The notes under the pieces were generated by a model. That model had not been told where the DNA came from. It made no database searches and worked only from the letters and a program-made list of their open reading frames with translations. A stretch of 64,000 bases of DNA, taken from Sinisalibacter lacisalsi. GTDB taxonomy: Bacteria > Pseudomonadota > Alphaproteobacteria > Rhodobacterales > Rhodobacteraceae. Below are positions 7,117-15,071 of the stretch, one piece after another; position 1 is the stretch's first letter; each line of letters begins with the position of its first letter. The DNA lies in the NCBI RefSeq assembly GCF_014640115.1, contig NZ_BMGI01000003.1:372001-436000 (forward strand), read 5' to 3'. A program made the translations under genes and the position numbers.

Positions 7117-7545
7117 TCAGGCGATCGAGACCAGTTCCACCTCGAAGACGAGATCTTCGCCCGCCAGCTGGTGGTTGGCGTCGAGCGTCATCGTGGTGTC
7201 GGACACGGCGGCAACGCGCACCGGCATCTCCTGCCCGTCTTCACCGCGCATCGCCAGCATGATTCCCTCTTCGCGCGGGATATCGGCCGGGAGCTGATCG
7301 AGCGGCACTTCGAGAACGCGGTCGTCATGGCGCGGGCCATAGGCCTCCATCATGTTGATCTCCACGCGCTTCTGGTCGCCCACGGCCATGCCGGGCATGG
7401 CCGAGTCGAGTCCGGGGATGATCTGGCCCGACCCGACGGTGAATTCGAGCGGCTCGCGGCCCTCGGATGTGTCGAACACGGTGCCGTCGGTCAGCGTGCC
7501 CTTGTAATGAATACGGACGGTATCGCCCTCTTTGACTTGGGACAT
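7117..7545 (-). CDS. FKBP-type peptidyl-prolyl cis-trans isomerase, SlyD-like
   Basis: This 142-residue cytoplasmic isomerase has the FKBP core at both ends (VRIHYKGTLTDGTVFDTS near 10-27 and LEFTVGSGQIIPGLDSAM at 33-50) and an inserted-flap region between about 70 and 125. NHQLAGEDLVFEVEL at 124-138 closes the fold, as in SlyD/SlpA proteins. It has no His-rich tail and no signal peptide. Proteins of this type fold or chaperone nascent chains. The ATG at 7543-7545 follows GAGAGA. It converges with irr across a shared terminator. Confidence 0.92.
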   Translation of the reverse strand: MSQVKEGDTVRIHYKGTLTDGTVFDTSEGREPLEFTVGSGQIIPGLDSAMPGMAVGDQKRVEINMMEAYGPRHDDRVLEVPLDQLPADIPREEGIMLAMRGEDGQEMPVRVAAVSDTTMTLDANHQLAGEDLVFEVELVSIA

Positions 7546-7836
7546 GGTAAATCTCTCTGGTGGGGAAGGTGAGTTTGGCAAGGCCGCGAGGGGCGGGTGC
7601 TTGCGGGGTTTGACCCAATGTGGGGGCTTGAGGCCGGGATGTAAAGACGGGGCCGGCCGGCCCCGGGGGGCCGTGTTGCAGCCGCGCCGCGGGCGGGTGC
7701 GCCCGAAGCCGGATTCCGCCGATGCGCGCCGTTGGCTGTGATGGTTCGGTTGCGCTTTGGATATCCGGCCAATAAGTGTTTTGCCATGACAGCCATGATT
7801 TGCACCCCCGCCCCCATCGCCGCCTTTCGTCCCACG

Positions 7837-8259
7837 ATGACATGGCGCAAGCCGGCGTTGCCCGGATTGGCCGGCCTGCGCGCGCATCTGCGATCCGCGC
7901 TGCTCGTCGCCTTCCTTGTTCTCGCCGCGAGCCTCGCGGCGTTGGCAGAGGAGGGGTTGCAGGAATGGATGCCTGAAGGTCTCGAACTTCCGGCCGACAT
8001 GGAAATTCTGTCCGAACGGTCGATCGGCTCGTCGATCAGGATGTTCTCGTTCAGCACCGCGCGCGATGGCGAGGAACTTCTGGCCGAGTGGGAAGTGGCG
8101 CTGCAGGAAGCGGGCTACCGGATCACCCAGTCGCGAGACGACATTCTCGGCAAATCGATCGAGTTTTCGGGCAATGACCTTCTGAATGCCAAGATACTGG
8201 TTGCCGCGCAAAGCGACAGCGAGCTTTCGGTCATCGAATTCGACGCCACGCTGCGCTGA
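7837..8259 (+). CDS. Exported small protein of unknown function
   Basis: This is a protein of about 140 residues with an N-terminal signal sequence: a basic region (LRAHLRS), a hydrophobic core (ALLVAFLVLAASLAAL) and a likely cleavage after A-L-A. The mature part of about 100 residues contains a central GEELLAEWEVALQEAGYRI, resembling a small alpha/beta fold that compares or modifies something periplasmic, but no family is recognised. No clear ribosome-binding site distinguishes the in-frame ATG codons at 7786 and 7837. The latter gives a signal peptide of normal length. It is divergent from the FKBP gene. Confidence 0.6.
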   Translation: MTWRKPALPGLAGLRAHLRSALLVAFLVLAASLAALAEEGLQEWMPEGLELPADMEILSERSIGSSIRMFSFSTARDGEELLAEWEVALQEAGYRITQSRDDILGKSIEFSGNDLLNAKILVAAQSDSELSVIEFDATLR

Positions 8260-8391
8260 TATCCGAGAAAAATTTGTGAAGGCTGGTCCGCCCCAAAGCG
8301 GCAAGAGCCCTGCGCCGGACTCCTTGGGAGAGCTTATGCGCCCCGCGCACCCGTGGCGCGGAGCGCAAACCCGTTCAGTAGGTCATCGAAC

Positions 8392-8760
8392 TCACTGGTT
8401 GAGTTTTTCGAGGATCCGGGTGTTCAGGTCCGGATCTGCCTGGGCGATGGTGATGATTTCAACGTAGCGGTCGACGTCGATGCCCGGGGTCTGCTCCACC
8501 GCGTCGGTCTGCTCGACCAGTGCTTCCTGACGCAGTTCATCCTGTTGCCCCGGGTCTGCGGCCTCGGCGATCTCGGGGGCATATTGCTGCTCGATCGCGA
8601 TCACGCGCTGATAGGCCACCACGAAGGCGTCGATCTCGTCGCCGGTCACCTCTGCTGCGGAGGGCGCGGCCTCCTGCGCCTGCGCCGGGATCGCGAAAGG
8701 CGTCGCGGCGCCGATCAGGCCGGCAAGGGTCAACGCGTAAAGATTCTTGGGGAATTTCAT
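8392..8760 (-). CDS. DUF4168 family secreted protein
   Basis: This 122-residue protein has a cleavable signal peptide ending AQA before Gln33-type residues. The mature domain carries the DUF4168 pattern (VTGDEIDAFVVAYQRVIAIE, then a DPDLNTRILEKLNQ C-terminus), predicted to be two long amphipathic helices. Members are periplasmic or secreted and of unknown role. The ATG at 8758-8760 has GGAG eight bases before it. An upstream in-frame ATG would add four residues with no better signal. It converges with the exported-protein gene upstream at a gap of about 130 bases. Confidence 0.8.
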   Translation of the reverse strand: MKFPKNLYALTLAGLIGAATPFAIPAQAQEAAPSAAEVTGDEIDAFVVAYQRVIAIEQQYAPEIAEAADPGQQDELRQEALVEQTDAVEQTPGIDVDRYVEIITIAQADPDLNTRILEKLNQ

Positions 8761-8958
8761 GAGGTACTCCATGGTATTGCGGTTTCGACCGCGCGGCGTT
8801 TCCCGCGGTCGCCCCGACGATATGGACTCACCCTGGCGAAGCCAAACAGGTGCGCGAAAACTTGCTGGGAAGGCGGCAATGCCGGCAGAGAACCGCTTTC
8901 GCCGCCTCTCGGGCGCTGACCGGATGTCACCTGCGCCGCAACGGCGGGGTTGACGCGA

Positions 8959-9825
8959 TCAGAACCACTGCCCCGGTTCCATCAGCCCGAGGTCAAGCAA
9001 CTGCTGCGAGGTCCATTCGAACGGCACGGAATTGTGCCATTTGAAGGTAGGGATCGAGAAGGTGCTGCCCGCATTCGTCTTCAACGCCTTGGCGGTGCGG
9101 AAGCTGACGATGGCGACGGTGATGTTGTTGTGCCAGGGGCAGGCGTAGGTGTTGTATTCTTCGTCGTTGAAGGTGTGATCGGGCCTGAGCCGGAGCCCCG
9201 GCTTGGCGCGGAACAGCGCGATCCGGTCGATCTTGCGCCGATCCTTGGGGATATGTTCCTCGTAGCGCCAGCGCAGCCCACCGAAGAAATCGAGTTGGCG
9301 CGCCCGGTCGTGGCCGGTTTCGGGGTCTTTGCGGCCCAGGGCGTAGTAGCCCGACTTGTCCATCCAGGTGTTGTCGAGCGAAACGGCATTCGGGTAGCGG
9401 GCGAGGTCGTCGGCATAGATGTCGACCACGTAGGCCAGCATCGCGTCGCGGCGCTCCTCGGTATGGAAGGTGAGCATCTCGCCGACCTTGCGGCTCTCAC
9501 AGAACGGGTGGAACAGGTATTCGGTGTTATAGCAGTAGTAGAGCCAGATCCCCGGCGCCGCCTCGATCACGGCGTTCACGGCGGTTTCCAGCGCGTGATC
9601 CTCGGCCATGGAGTAGTCAACGCGGTGGATCCCCTCTTCCAGCGCGGGCGGCAGATCGAGCGCCTCGGGGGCGAAAACGACGAGCGCCTTGAACCCGGCG
9701 ATCTGGTGGTAGCGGATGGTGCTTTCGACCTCGACGAGATCCTCCACCATGATCAGCGCCACCGGCCCCTTGGCGAGCGCCGCATCACCGCGGGCGACGA
9801 AATCTTTCAGTGATGAATACCGCAT
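8959..9825 (-). CDS. Putative glycosyltransferase-like protein (family 2/92 type)
   Basis: This is a 288-residue soluble protein. The N-terminal half (VALIMVEDLVEVESTIRYHQ, then GFKALVVFAPE) resembles the opening strand-helix-strand of GT-A transferases of the Glyco_tranf_2_4 type, where a protein looks after an acceptor site by 'EVESTIRYH'. WLYYCYNTEYLFHPF and the later CPWHNNITVAIVSFRTAK may hold acceptor-binding parts. I do not see an unambiguous DxD. The start MRYSSLKDF was chosen because the longer frame upstream runs into the miaB promoter region. It is divergent from miaB. The family call is tentative and substrates are unknown. Confidence 0.5.
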   Translation of the reverse strand: MRYSSLKDFVARGDAALAKGPVALIMVEDLVEVESTIRYHQIAGFKALVVFAPEALDLPPALEEGIHRVDYSMAEDHALETAVNAVIEAAPGIWLYYCYNTEYLFHPFCESRKVGEMLTFHTEERRDAMLAYVVDIYADDLARYPNAVSLDNTWMDKSGYYALGRKDPETGHDRARQLDFFGGLRWRYEEHIPKDRRKIDRIALFRAKPGLRLRPDHTFNDEEYNTYACPWHNNITVAIVSFRTAKALKTNAGSTFSIPTFKWHNSVPFEWTSQQLLDLGLMEPGQWF

Positions 9826-9949
9826 GCCTGCCTCTGCCCGTCGGGGCTCCGGACGGGAATCTCCCCCATCGCGCGGCGCAATGCAACCGTTGCGGGCGAG
9901 CGCCGCTTGCGGTAGGAACCCGGCCTGATCCTGAACCGGGGCGCGCGAC

Positions 9950-11269
9950 ATGGCCGATACGAAAAAGCTCTTCATCCGCACCTATGGCTGCCAGATGAAC
10001 GTCTACGACAGCGAGCGCATGGCCGAGGCGCTCGGGGCCGAAGGCTACGAGGAGGTGGCGAGCCCGGAAGAGGCCGACATGATCCTGCTCAACACCTGCC
10101 ATATCCGCGAGAAGGCGGCCGAGAAGGTTTATTCCGAGCTTGGCCGCTACAAGGATCTGAAAGCCGCAAAGCCTGATCTGAAGATCGGCGTGGCCGGCTG
10201 CGTGGCGCAGGCCGAGGGCGAGGAGATCATCGCCCGCCAGCCGATGGTCGATCTCGTGGTCGGGCCGCAGACCTATCACCGCCTGCCCGACATGGTGGCC
10301 AAGGCGGCGCGCGGCGAGAAGGTCGTCGACACCGATTTCCCAGCCGAGGACAAGTTCGAGGAATTGAAGGCGCGGCCGCAGGCCAGGCGCGGGCCCACCG
10401 CTTTCCTCACCGTTCAGGAGGGCTGCGACAAGTTCTGCGCCTTCTGCGTGGTGCCCTACACGCGGGGCGCAGAGGTGAGCCGGCCGGCTGATCGCATCCT
10501 GCGCGAGGCGCGCGAGCTGGTGGAGAAGGGCGTGGGCGAGATCACCCTCCTGGGCCAGAACGTCAACGCCTATCACGGAAACGGGGAGGGCGGGGTTTGG
10601 AGCCTCGCGCGGCTGATCCGGGCGCTGGCGGAGATCGACGGGCTGGAGCGCATCCGCTTCACCACATCGCACCCGAACGACATGAGCGACGACCTGATCG
10701 CGGCGCATGGCGAGATCGACAAGCTGATGCCCTACCTTCACCTGCCGGTGCAATCGGGCTCCGACCGCATCCTCAAGCGGATGAACCGCCAGCACACGGC
10801 GGAGGAATACCTGCGGCTGATCGAACGCATCCGTGCCGCCCGCCCCGATATCCTGATCTCGGGCGATTTCATCGTCGGCTTCCCGGAAGAGACGGCGGCG
10901 GATTTCGAGGCGACGATGGACCTGATCCGGGCGGTGAATTATGGGCAGGCGTTCAGCTTCAAATACAGCCCCCGCCCCGGCACGCCAGCCGCCGAGCGCA
11001 CGCAGGTGGACCCGGGCGAGGCCTCGGAGCGTTTGCAGCGGCTCCAGGCGCTGATCAATGACCAGGCGGCCGCGATCATGCAGGACATGGTCGGGCGCGA
11101 GGTTGGCGTGCTGTTCGAAAAGCCGGGGCGGATGCCGGGGCAGATGGTCGGCAAATCGGATTACCTGCACGCGGTGCACGTGAGCGCCGAGGGCATCGCG
11201 CCGGGCGACCTGCGCCGGGTCAGAATCACCGGCGCCGGCCCGAACTCGCTTTCGGGCGCGCTGGCCTGA
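9950..11269 (+). CDS. miaB: tRNA-2-methylthio-N6-dimethylallyladenosine synthase
   Basis: MiaB is a radical-SAM methylthiotransferase that adds a methylthio group to i6A37 of tRNAs reading UNN codons. The 439-residue protein has the N-terminal UPF0004 cluster cysteines Cys14, Cys50 and Cys84 ([20 protein letters not shown]), the radical-SAM CxxxCxxC at Cys159, Cys163 and Cys166, and a C-terminal TRAM domain (from about 375). The length is typical. The ATG is 125 bases from the divergent glycosyltransferase-like gene. Two DnaA-box-like sequences lie 40 bases downstream of its stop. Confidence 0.97.
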   Translation: MADTKKLFIRTYGCQMNVYDSERMAEALGAEGYEEVASPEEADMILLNTCHIREKAAEKVYSELGRYKDLKAAKPDLKIGVAGCVAQAEGEEIIARQPMVDLVVGPQTYHRLPDMVAKAARGEKVVDTDFPAEDKFEELKARPQARRGPTAFLTVQEGCDKFCAFCVVPYTRGAEVSRPADRILREARELVEKGVGEITLLGQNVNAYHGNGEGGVWSLARLIRALAEIDGLERIRFTTSHPNDMSDDLIAAHGEIDKLMPYLHLPVQSGSDRILKRMNRQHTAEEYLRLIERIRAARPDILISGDFIVGFPEETAADFEATMDLIRAVNYGQAFSFKYSPRPGTPAAERTQVDPGEASERLQRLQALINDQAAAIMQDMVGREVGVLFEKPGRMPGQMVGKSDYLHAVHVSAEGIAPGDLRRVRITGAGPNSLSGALA

Positions 11270-11308
11270 TTCGTCGCGGCAGGCCGGGCGTGCGCCGGAC
11301 GGCCCGAC

Positions 11309-11328
11309 TTATCCACAGTTTATTCACA
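11309..11328 (+). promoter_or_regulatory. Two tandem DnaA-box sequences
   Basis: TTATCCACA (11309-11317) and TTATTCACA (11320-11328) both fit the TTATNCACA DnaA-box consensus and lie two bases apart in the same orientation, between miaB and the OmpA-like gene. One perfect box in a GC-rich genome is unusual, and two adjacent is more so. They could make the OmpA-like operon DnaA-responsive or titrate DnaA. No AT-rich unwinding region is present, so an origin is not suggested. Confidence 0.5.
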
Positions 11329-11463
11329 TCTGGGATACAGATTGTTTCCGCTTTGGCGACGCGAACGCGGGCGTTACCATTTACAGCGGCTTTCCCTTCG
11401 GGCTAACCTCTCACGGATAAAGCACTTTGTCGCGAATTACGCGGCTGTATTGGGGGATATAGC

Positions 11464-12048
11464 GTGCCAAACCGATTTTACTCGAGTCTCAGAACGACTG
11501 CGCTTGCCGTGGTTCTGGGCATTTCTTCCGTTGCCTTGTCGGGAACAGCTGCCAGCGCCCAGCAAGAGGTGACCGTCACCGGCAAGATCAACTGGGGCCT
11601 CTGGGTCGATCCCGATGGCTGCATGCACTGGTGGGCCGATGGCGGCCTCGAAGGCTACATGACGCCGCGTCGCGATCCGAAAACCGGCCAGCACATGTGC
11701 CTTGAGCGCAATACCTGCGCGGTGCCCAACACCGATGTGCTCTTCGCCACCGACAGCCATCAGCTCACGTCCACGGGCCGCCAGTGGCTGCAACAGTTCT
11801 TCACCTCCGCCGGGGCCTTTGCCTATGCCGTCTACGGCCATACCGACAGCCGCGCCTCGGACGAATACAACATGCGCCTGTCGCAGCGCCGGGCCGATGC
11901 CGTTGCCGGTGTGGCCCGTTCCACCGGCGCGGTGGTCGACCGGGTCGCCGGTTTCGGCGAGCGCCGCCCGATCGCCCCGAATGACTCGGCTGCAAACATG
12001 CAGAAGAACCGCCGCGTTGAAATCGTTTGCTACAGGTACCCGCAATGA
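11464..12048 (+). CDS. OmpA-family protein with a Cys-containing N-terminal module
   Basis: This 194-residue exported protein has a signal peptide (residues 1-32, ending ASA), then a short module with VDPDGCMHWWADGGLEGY and a following R-x-DP-x-TG-x-x-x-C, then an OmpA-type peptidoglycan-binding domain (about 88-192) with SDEYNMRLSQRRADAV and QKNRRVEI. It should sit in the periplasm and bind diaminopimelate-containing peptidoglycan. The GTG start has GGGGGA upstream. The stop overlaps the ATG of a lipoprotein gene that carries the same Cys module, so the two products probably work together. Confidence 0.88.
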   Translation: MPNRFYSSLRTTALAVVLGISSVALSGTAASAQQEVTVTGKINWGLWVDPDGCMHWWADGGLEGYMTPRRDPKTGQHMCLERNTCAVPNTDVLFATDSHQLTSTGRQWLQQFFTSAGAFAYAVYGHTDSRASDEYNMRLSQRRADAVAGVARSTGAVVDRVAGFGERRPIAPNDSAANMQKNRRVEIVCYRYPQ

Positions 12049-12377
12049 CCAGGAAACTCGTTCTTCTCGCGCTGATCGCGCCCATCGCCGTCGCCGGTTG
12101 CCAGTCGACCACCTATGACGGCGGCGCGCCGAAGCTCATCGCCACCAATACCGACCGGACCTTCGGCGACCAGCCCGGTCCGCGTGACGGCCAGGCCGCG
12201 GTGGCCGTCACCCCGGATGGCTGCGAAGCCTGGATCGTCGACGAGGGCGTCGAGGGCTACGCCTCGACCCGCTCCGACCCGCGCTCGGGCCTGCCGCGCT
12301 GCTCCAGCGAGATCCCGCCGGGATCGGTGATTGGCGATCACCGGGTGTCGAGTGACTTCCCGGATTACCTGCCCTGA
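12045..12377 (+). CDS. Lipoprotein sharing the Cys module of the adjacent OmpA-like protein
   Basis: This is a 110-residue lipoprotein. The signal sequence ends in a lipobox (IAVAGC, Cys at about residue 19) and the mature part has VTPDGCEAWIVDEGVEGY followed by R-x-DP-x-SG-x-x-x-C. That is the same spacing of D-G-C, W, D-x-G, E-G-Y, D-P and C as in the OmpA-like protein directly upstream. Its ATG overlaps the upstream TGA (ATGA). The two cysteines probably form a disulfide in the periplasm. No known domain name fits, and a partner role at the outer membrane is inference. Confidence 0.75.
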   Translation: MTRKLVLLALIAPIAVAGCQSTTYDGGAPKLIATNTDRTFGDQPGPRDGQAAVAVTPDGCEAWIVDEGVEGYASTRSDPRSGLPRCSSEIPPGSVIGDHRVSSDFPDYLP

Positions 12378-12418
12378 TCGGCAGGAACACGAAAGCGATT
12401 GCGCGCATGCGCAGAAAC

Positions 12419-12444
12419 TGGCCGCGGGGCATCACCCGCGGCCA
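12419..12444. other. Perfect hairpin after the lipoprotein gene
   Basis: TGGCCGCGGG (12419-12428) pairs with CCCGCGGCCA (12435-12444) around a six-base loop, 42 bases after the lipoprotein stop. It is followed by AAAATG, not by T residues. It therefore does not have the form of a plus-strand intrinsic terminator, although it may still cause Rho-assisted stopping or protect the 3' end of the mRNA. Confidence 0.45.
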
Positions 12445-12501
12445 AAAATGTATCAGGACAATGAAATCGGAACACAACATCTTGCGTGAGGCTGGGGTGG
12501 T

Positions 12502-13551
12502 GTGCACCATCGACCTACTGGCACCCAGTTCACGGAGACAGATTTGGGCATTGATGCGTTGAGCACCCCGCCGAGACCCGAAGACAGCCACGAAACCCTG
12601 CTGGAGTTTCCCGACAACCGACTGCTCATCGACCTTTGCGGCCAGTTCGACCGGAACCTTGCCCAGATCGAACACCAGCTCGAGGTGCAGATCCTGCGCC
12701 GCGGCAACCAGTTGGCGATCCACGGCGAGGTTGCCGCCAGGGCGCGCGCGGCCGAGGTGCTGGCGGCGCTCTACACCCGCCTGGAGACCGGGCGGGCGAT
12801 CGAGGCGGGCGATATCGACGGCGAGATCAGGCTGGGCGGCGAAAGCGAGGCGCCGGTCGGCGGGCAGATGGAGCTGTTCAAGGGTGGCCGCGTCGAGATC
12901 AAGACCCGCAAGAAGCTTGTCGAGCCCCGCACCGCGGCGCAGGCCGCTTACGTAAAAAACCTGTTCAAGCACGAACTGGCCTTCGGCATCGGTCCCGCGG
13001 GCACCGGGAAAACCTACCTCGCCGTGGCGGTGGGGGTGAACCTGTTCATCGGCGGCCATGTCGACCGGATCATTCTCAGCCGCCCGGCGGTGGAAGCCGG
13101 CGAAAAGCTCGGCTACCTGCCCGGTGACATGAAGGAAAAGGTCGATCCCTATATGCAGCCGCTCTACGACGCGCTGAACGATTTCCTGCCCGGCAAGCAG
13201 GTGGCCAAGCTGATCGAGGAAAAGCGCATCGAGATCGCGCCGCTCGCCTTCATGCGCGGGCGCACGCTGTCAAATGCCTTCGTGGTGCTCGACGAGGCGC
13301 AGAACGCCACCACGATGCAGATGAAGATGTTCCTCACCCGCCTCGGTGAAGGCAGCCGCATGGTGGTGACGGGCGACCGCAGCCAGGTTGACCTGCCGCG
13401 CGGCGTGGCCTCGGGGCTGCGCGACGCGGAAACGCTGCTCAAGGGGATCGACGATATCAGCTTCAATTATTTCACCGCGAAAGACGTGGTGCGCCATCCG
13501 CTTGTAGCCAAGATCATCGAGGCGTATGACGCGGCGGACCAGCAGGGCTGA
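12502..13551 (+). CDS. PhoH family P-loop ATPase (PhoH-like, ybeZ type)
   Basis: This is a 349-residue cytoplasmic ATPase. An N-terminal KH-like region (about 35-95) precedes the PhoH domain with Walker A GPAGTGKT at 164-171 and Walker B VVLDEAQN near 268-275, then TGDRSQVDLP. The order phoH-ybeY-corC-like-lnt matches the ybeZYX-lnt cluster of many proteobacteria, where the PhoH protein works with YbeY in rRNA and ribosome handling. The GTG at 12502 is used here. A TTG at 12544 with GGAGA six bases upstream is an attractive alternative that would shorten the protein by 14 residues. Confidence 0.93.
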   Translation: MHHRPTGTQFTETDLGIDALSTPPRPEDSHETLLEFPDNRLLIDLCGQFDRNLAQIEHQLEVQILRRGNQLAIHGEVAARARAAEVLAALYTRLETGRAIEAGDIDGEIRLGGESEAPVGGQMELFKGGRVEIKTRKKLVEPRTAAQAAYVKNLFKHELAFGIGPAGTGKTYLAVAVGVNLFIGGHVDRIILSRPAVEAGEKLGYLPGDMKEKVDPYMQPLYDALNDFLPGKQVAKLIEEKRIEIAPLAFMRGRTLSNAFVVLDEAQNATTMQMKMFLTRLGEGSRMVVTGDRSQVDLPRGVASGLRDAETLLKGIDDISFNYFTAKDVVRHPLVAKIIEAYDAADQQG

Positions 13552-13662
13552 CTTCCGGCCGCGCAAATGGCGAAAAGGCTGGCCGGGGCGCTGCCGCGTC
13601 GTTCCTGCCGCAGGCCTGCGGCGCGGCGCCCACGAAGTGTTTTTTGACCCAAGAAAGAATCC

Positions 13663-14175
13663 ATGATTGTCGATCTCATCATCGAGGATGCGCGCTGGGA
13701 AGCGCTGGACCTGGCCACGTTGGCCGAGCGGGCTTGTGGCGCGGTGCTGGCGAATCGGGGCATGGCCGGCGCCAGTATCAGCCTGCTGGCCTGCGACGAC
13801 GCCCGGATCAGCGCGCTGAACGCGGATTTCCGCGGCAAGGCGGCTGCCACCAACGTCCTGTCGTGGCCCTCGGAAGAGCGCGGCGCCGAAGTGCCGGGCG
13901 AGCGGCCGCGCGCGCCGGCCGATCCCGAACTTGGCGATATCGCCATCGCCTTCGAAACCTGCGCGCGCGAGGCGGAGGAGGCGGGGCGCGAGTTGGCGCA
14001 CCACGTCACCCATCTTCTGGTTCATGGCACGCTGCACCTGTTGGGATATGATCACATCGACGATGAAGATGCGGCGCTGATGGAACGAATCGAAGTGGAA
14101 ATACTTGGCAAGTTCGGGATTTCAGACCCATATGAGGGGGCGGGCGAAGATGGCCCGGTTGTTTGGAAGGACTGA
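13663..14175 (+). CDS. ybeY: Endoribonuclease YbeY
   Basis: YbeY is a zinc-dependent endoribonuclease involved in 16S rRNA 3' maturation and ribosome quality control. The 170-residue protein has the metal site HGTLHLLGYDH with His121, His125 and His131. An NVLSWPSEE segment upstream corresponds to the conserved TDVLSFP. The ATG is followed directly by MIVDLIIED, a normal start for the family. It lies between phoH and the CBS-domain gene, and its TGA overlaps the next ATG by one base. A degenerate copy of the intergenic repeat (13631-13656) lies just upstream. Confidence 0.94.
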   Translation: MIVDLIIEDARWEALDLATLAERACGAVLANRGMAGASISLLACDDARISALNADFRGKAAATNVLSWPSEERGAEVPGERPRAPADPELGDIAIAFETCAREAEEAGRELAHHVTHLLVHGTLHLLGYDHIDDEDAALMERIEVEILGKFGISDPYEGAGEDGPVVWKD

Positions 14176-15071
14176 TGGGCGACAATATCGAAGGCTCTTC
14201 TAGCGCGGCGCAGGGCGCGCGCGAGGAAGAAAACGAGGAACACGGCGGCACCTTTCTGAGCCGGATCATCGGGGCGCTCAGCCCCTCCGAAACAGGTGGG
14301 GAAAGCGTGTTGGCGCCAGTTGCGGCCGGAGCGGGGGGCTTGGCCAGCACGATGCCGGGAATGGGCAACCTGCGACGGATGCGCGTGGAAGACGTGATGA
14401 TCCCGAAGGCGGAAATCATCTCCGTCCCCCTTGATATCGGCAAATCGGATCTGGTCGAAGTGTTTCGCAGCTCGGGCATGTCGAGGCTGCCCGTCTTCGA
14501 AGGCACGCTCGACAGCCCGGTGGGGCTGGTTCACCTCAAGGATTTCGCGCTGACCCACGGCTTCAACGGCAAGGGCGAGCGCTACAACCTGCAAGAGCTG
14601 CTTCGCCCGCTGCTCTATGCCCCGCCGTCGATGCCGATCGGGGTGCTGCTGCAGAAGATGCAGACCGATCGCACCCACATGGCGCTGGTGATCGACGAAT
14701 ATGGCGGGGTCGACGGGTTGGCCACGATCGAGGACCTGATCGAACAGGTGATCGGGGAGATCGAGGACGAGCACGATCTCGAAGAGGGTGCGCTCTGGGC
14801 GCAGGAAAAGGCGGGCAGTTTCCTGGCCGAAGCCCGCACGCCGCTCGACGAGTTCGAGGCCGATGCCGGGCTGAGGCTGCGGGGTTTCGACCCCGACGAC
14901 GAAGAGATCGACACGCTCGGCGGGCTGGTGGCGCTGATCGCGGGCCATGTGCCGGCGCGCGGCGAGGTGATCGCCCATCCCGGCGGGTTCGAGTTCGAGG
15001 TGGTGGACGCCGATCCGCGCCGGATCAAGCGGCTTAGGGTGCGTTTGCCGAAGTCCGGTGCGAATGGCTGA
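14175..15071 (+). CDS. HlyC/CorC family protein with CBS pair and transporter-associated domain
   Basis: This 298-residue protein begins at an ATG that overlaps the ybeY stop and has GGAAGG five bases before it. Residues about 75-200 hold a CBS pair starting RVEDVMIPKAEI, with DEYGGVDGLATIEDLIEQV, and residues about 215-295 form the CorC/HlyC transporter-associated domain. This matches CorC (YbeX), implicated in Mg2+/Co2+ efflux and, with YbeY and YbeZ, in ribosome maintenance. There is no DUF21 membrane part, so it is a soluble cytoplasmic member. The next gene, lnt, starts within its last codons. Confidence 0.9.
   Translation: MGDNIEGSSSAAQGAREEENEEHGGTFLSRIIGALSPSETGGESVLAPVAAGAGGLASTMPGMGNLRRMRVEDVMIPKAEIISVPLDIGKSDLVEVFRSSGMSRLPVFEGTLDSPVGLVHLKDFALTHGFNGKGERYNLQELLRPLLYAPPSMPIGVLLQKMQTDRTHMALVIDEYGGVDGLATIEDLIEQVIGEIEDEHDLEEGALWAQEKAGSFLAEARTPLDEFEADAGLRLRGFDPDDEEIDTLGGLVALIAGHVPARGEVIAHPGGFEFEVVDADPRRIKRLRVRLPKSGANG

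Noticed and set aside
11309-11328. Replication origin at the DnaA boxes
   Set aside because: Only two boxes are present, there is no AT-rich region or parA/dnaA/hemE neighbours. A regulatory or titration role is more likely.
12419-12444. Classical terminator after the lipoprotein gene
   Set aside because: The hairpin is perfect but is followed by AAAATG. Listed only as a hairpin.
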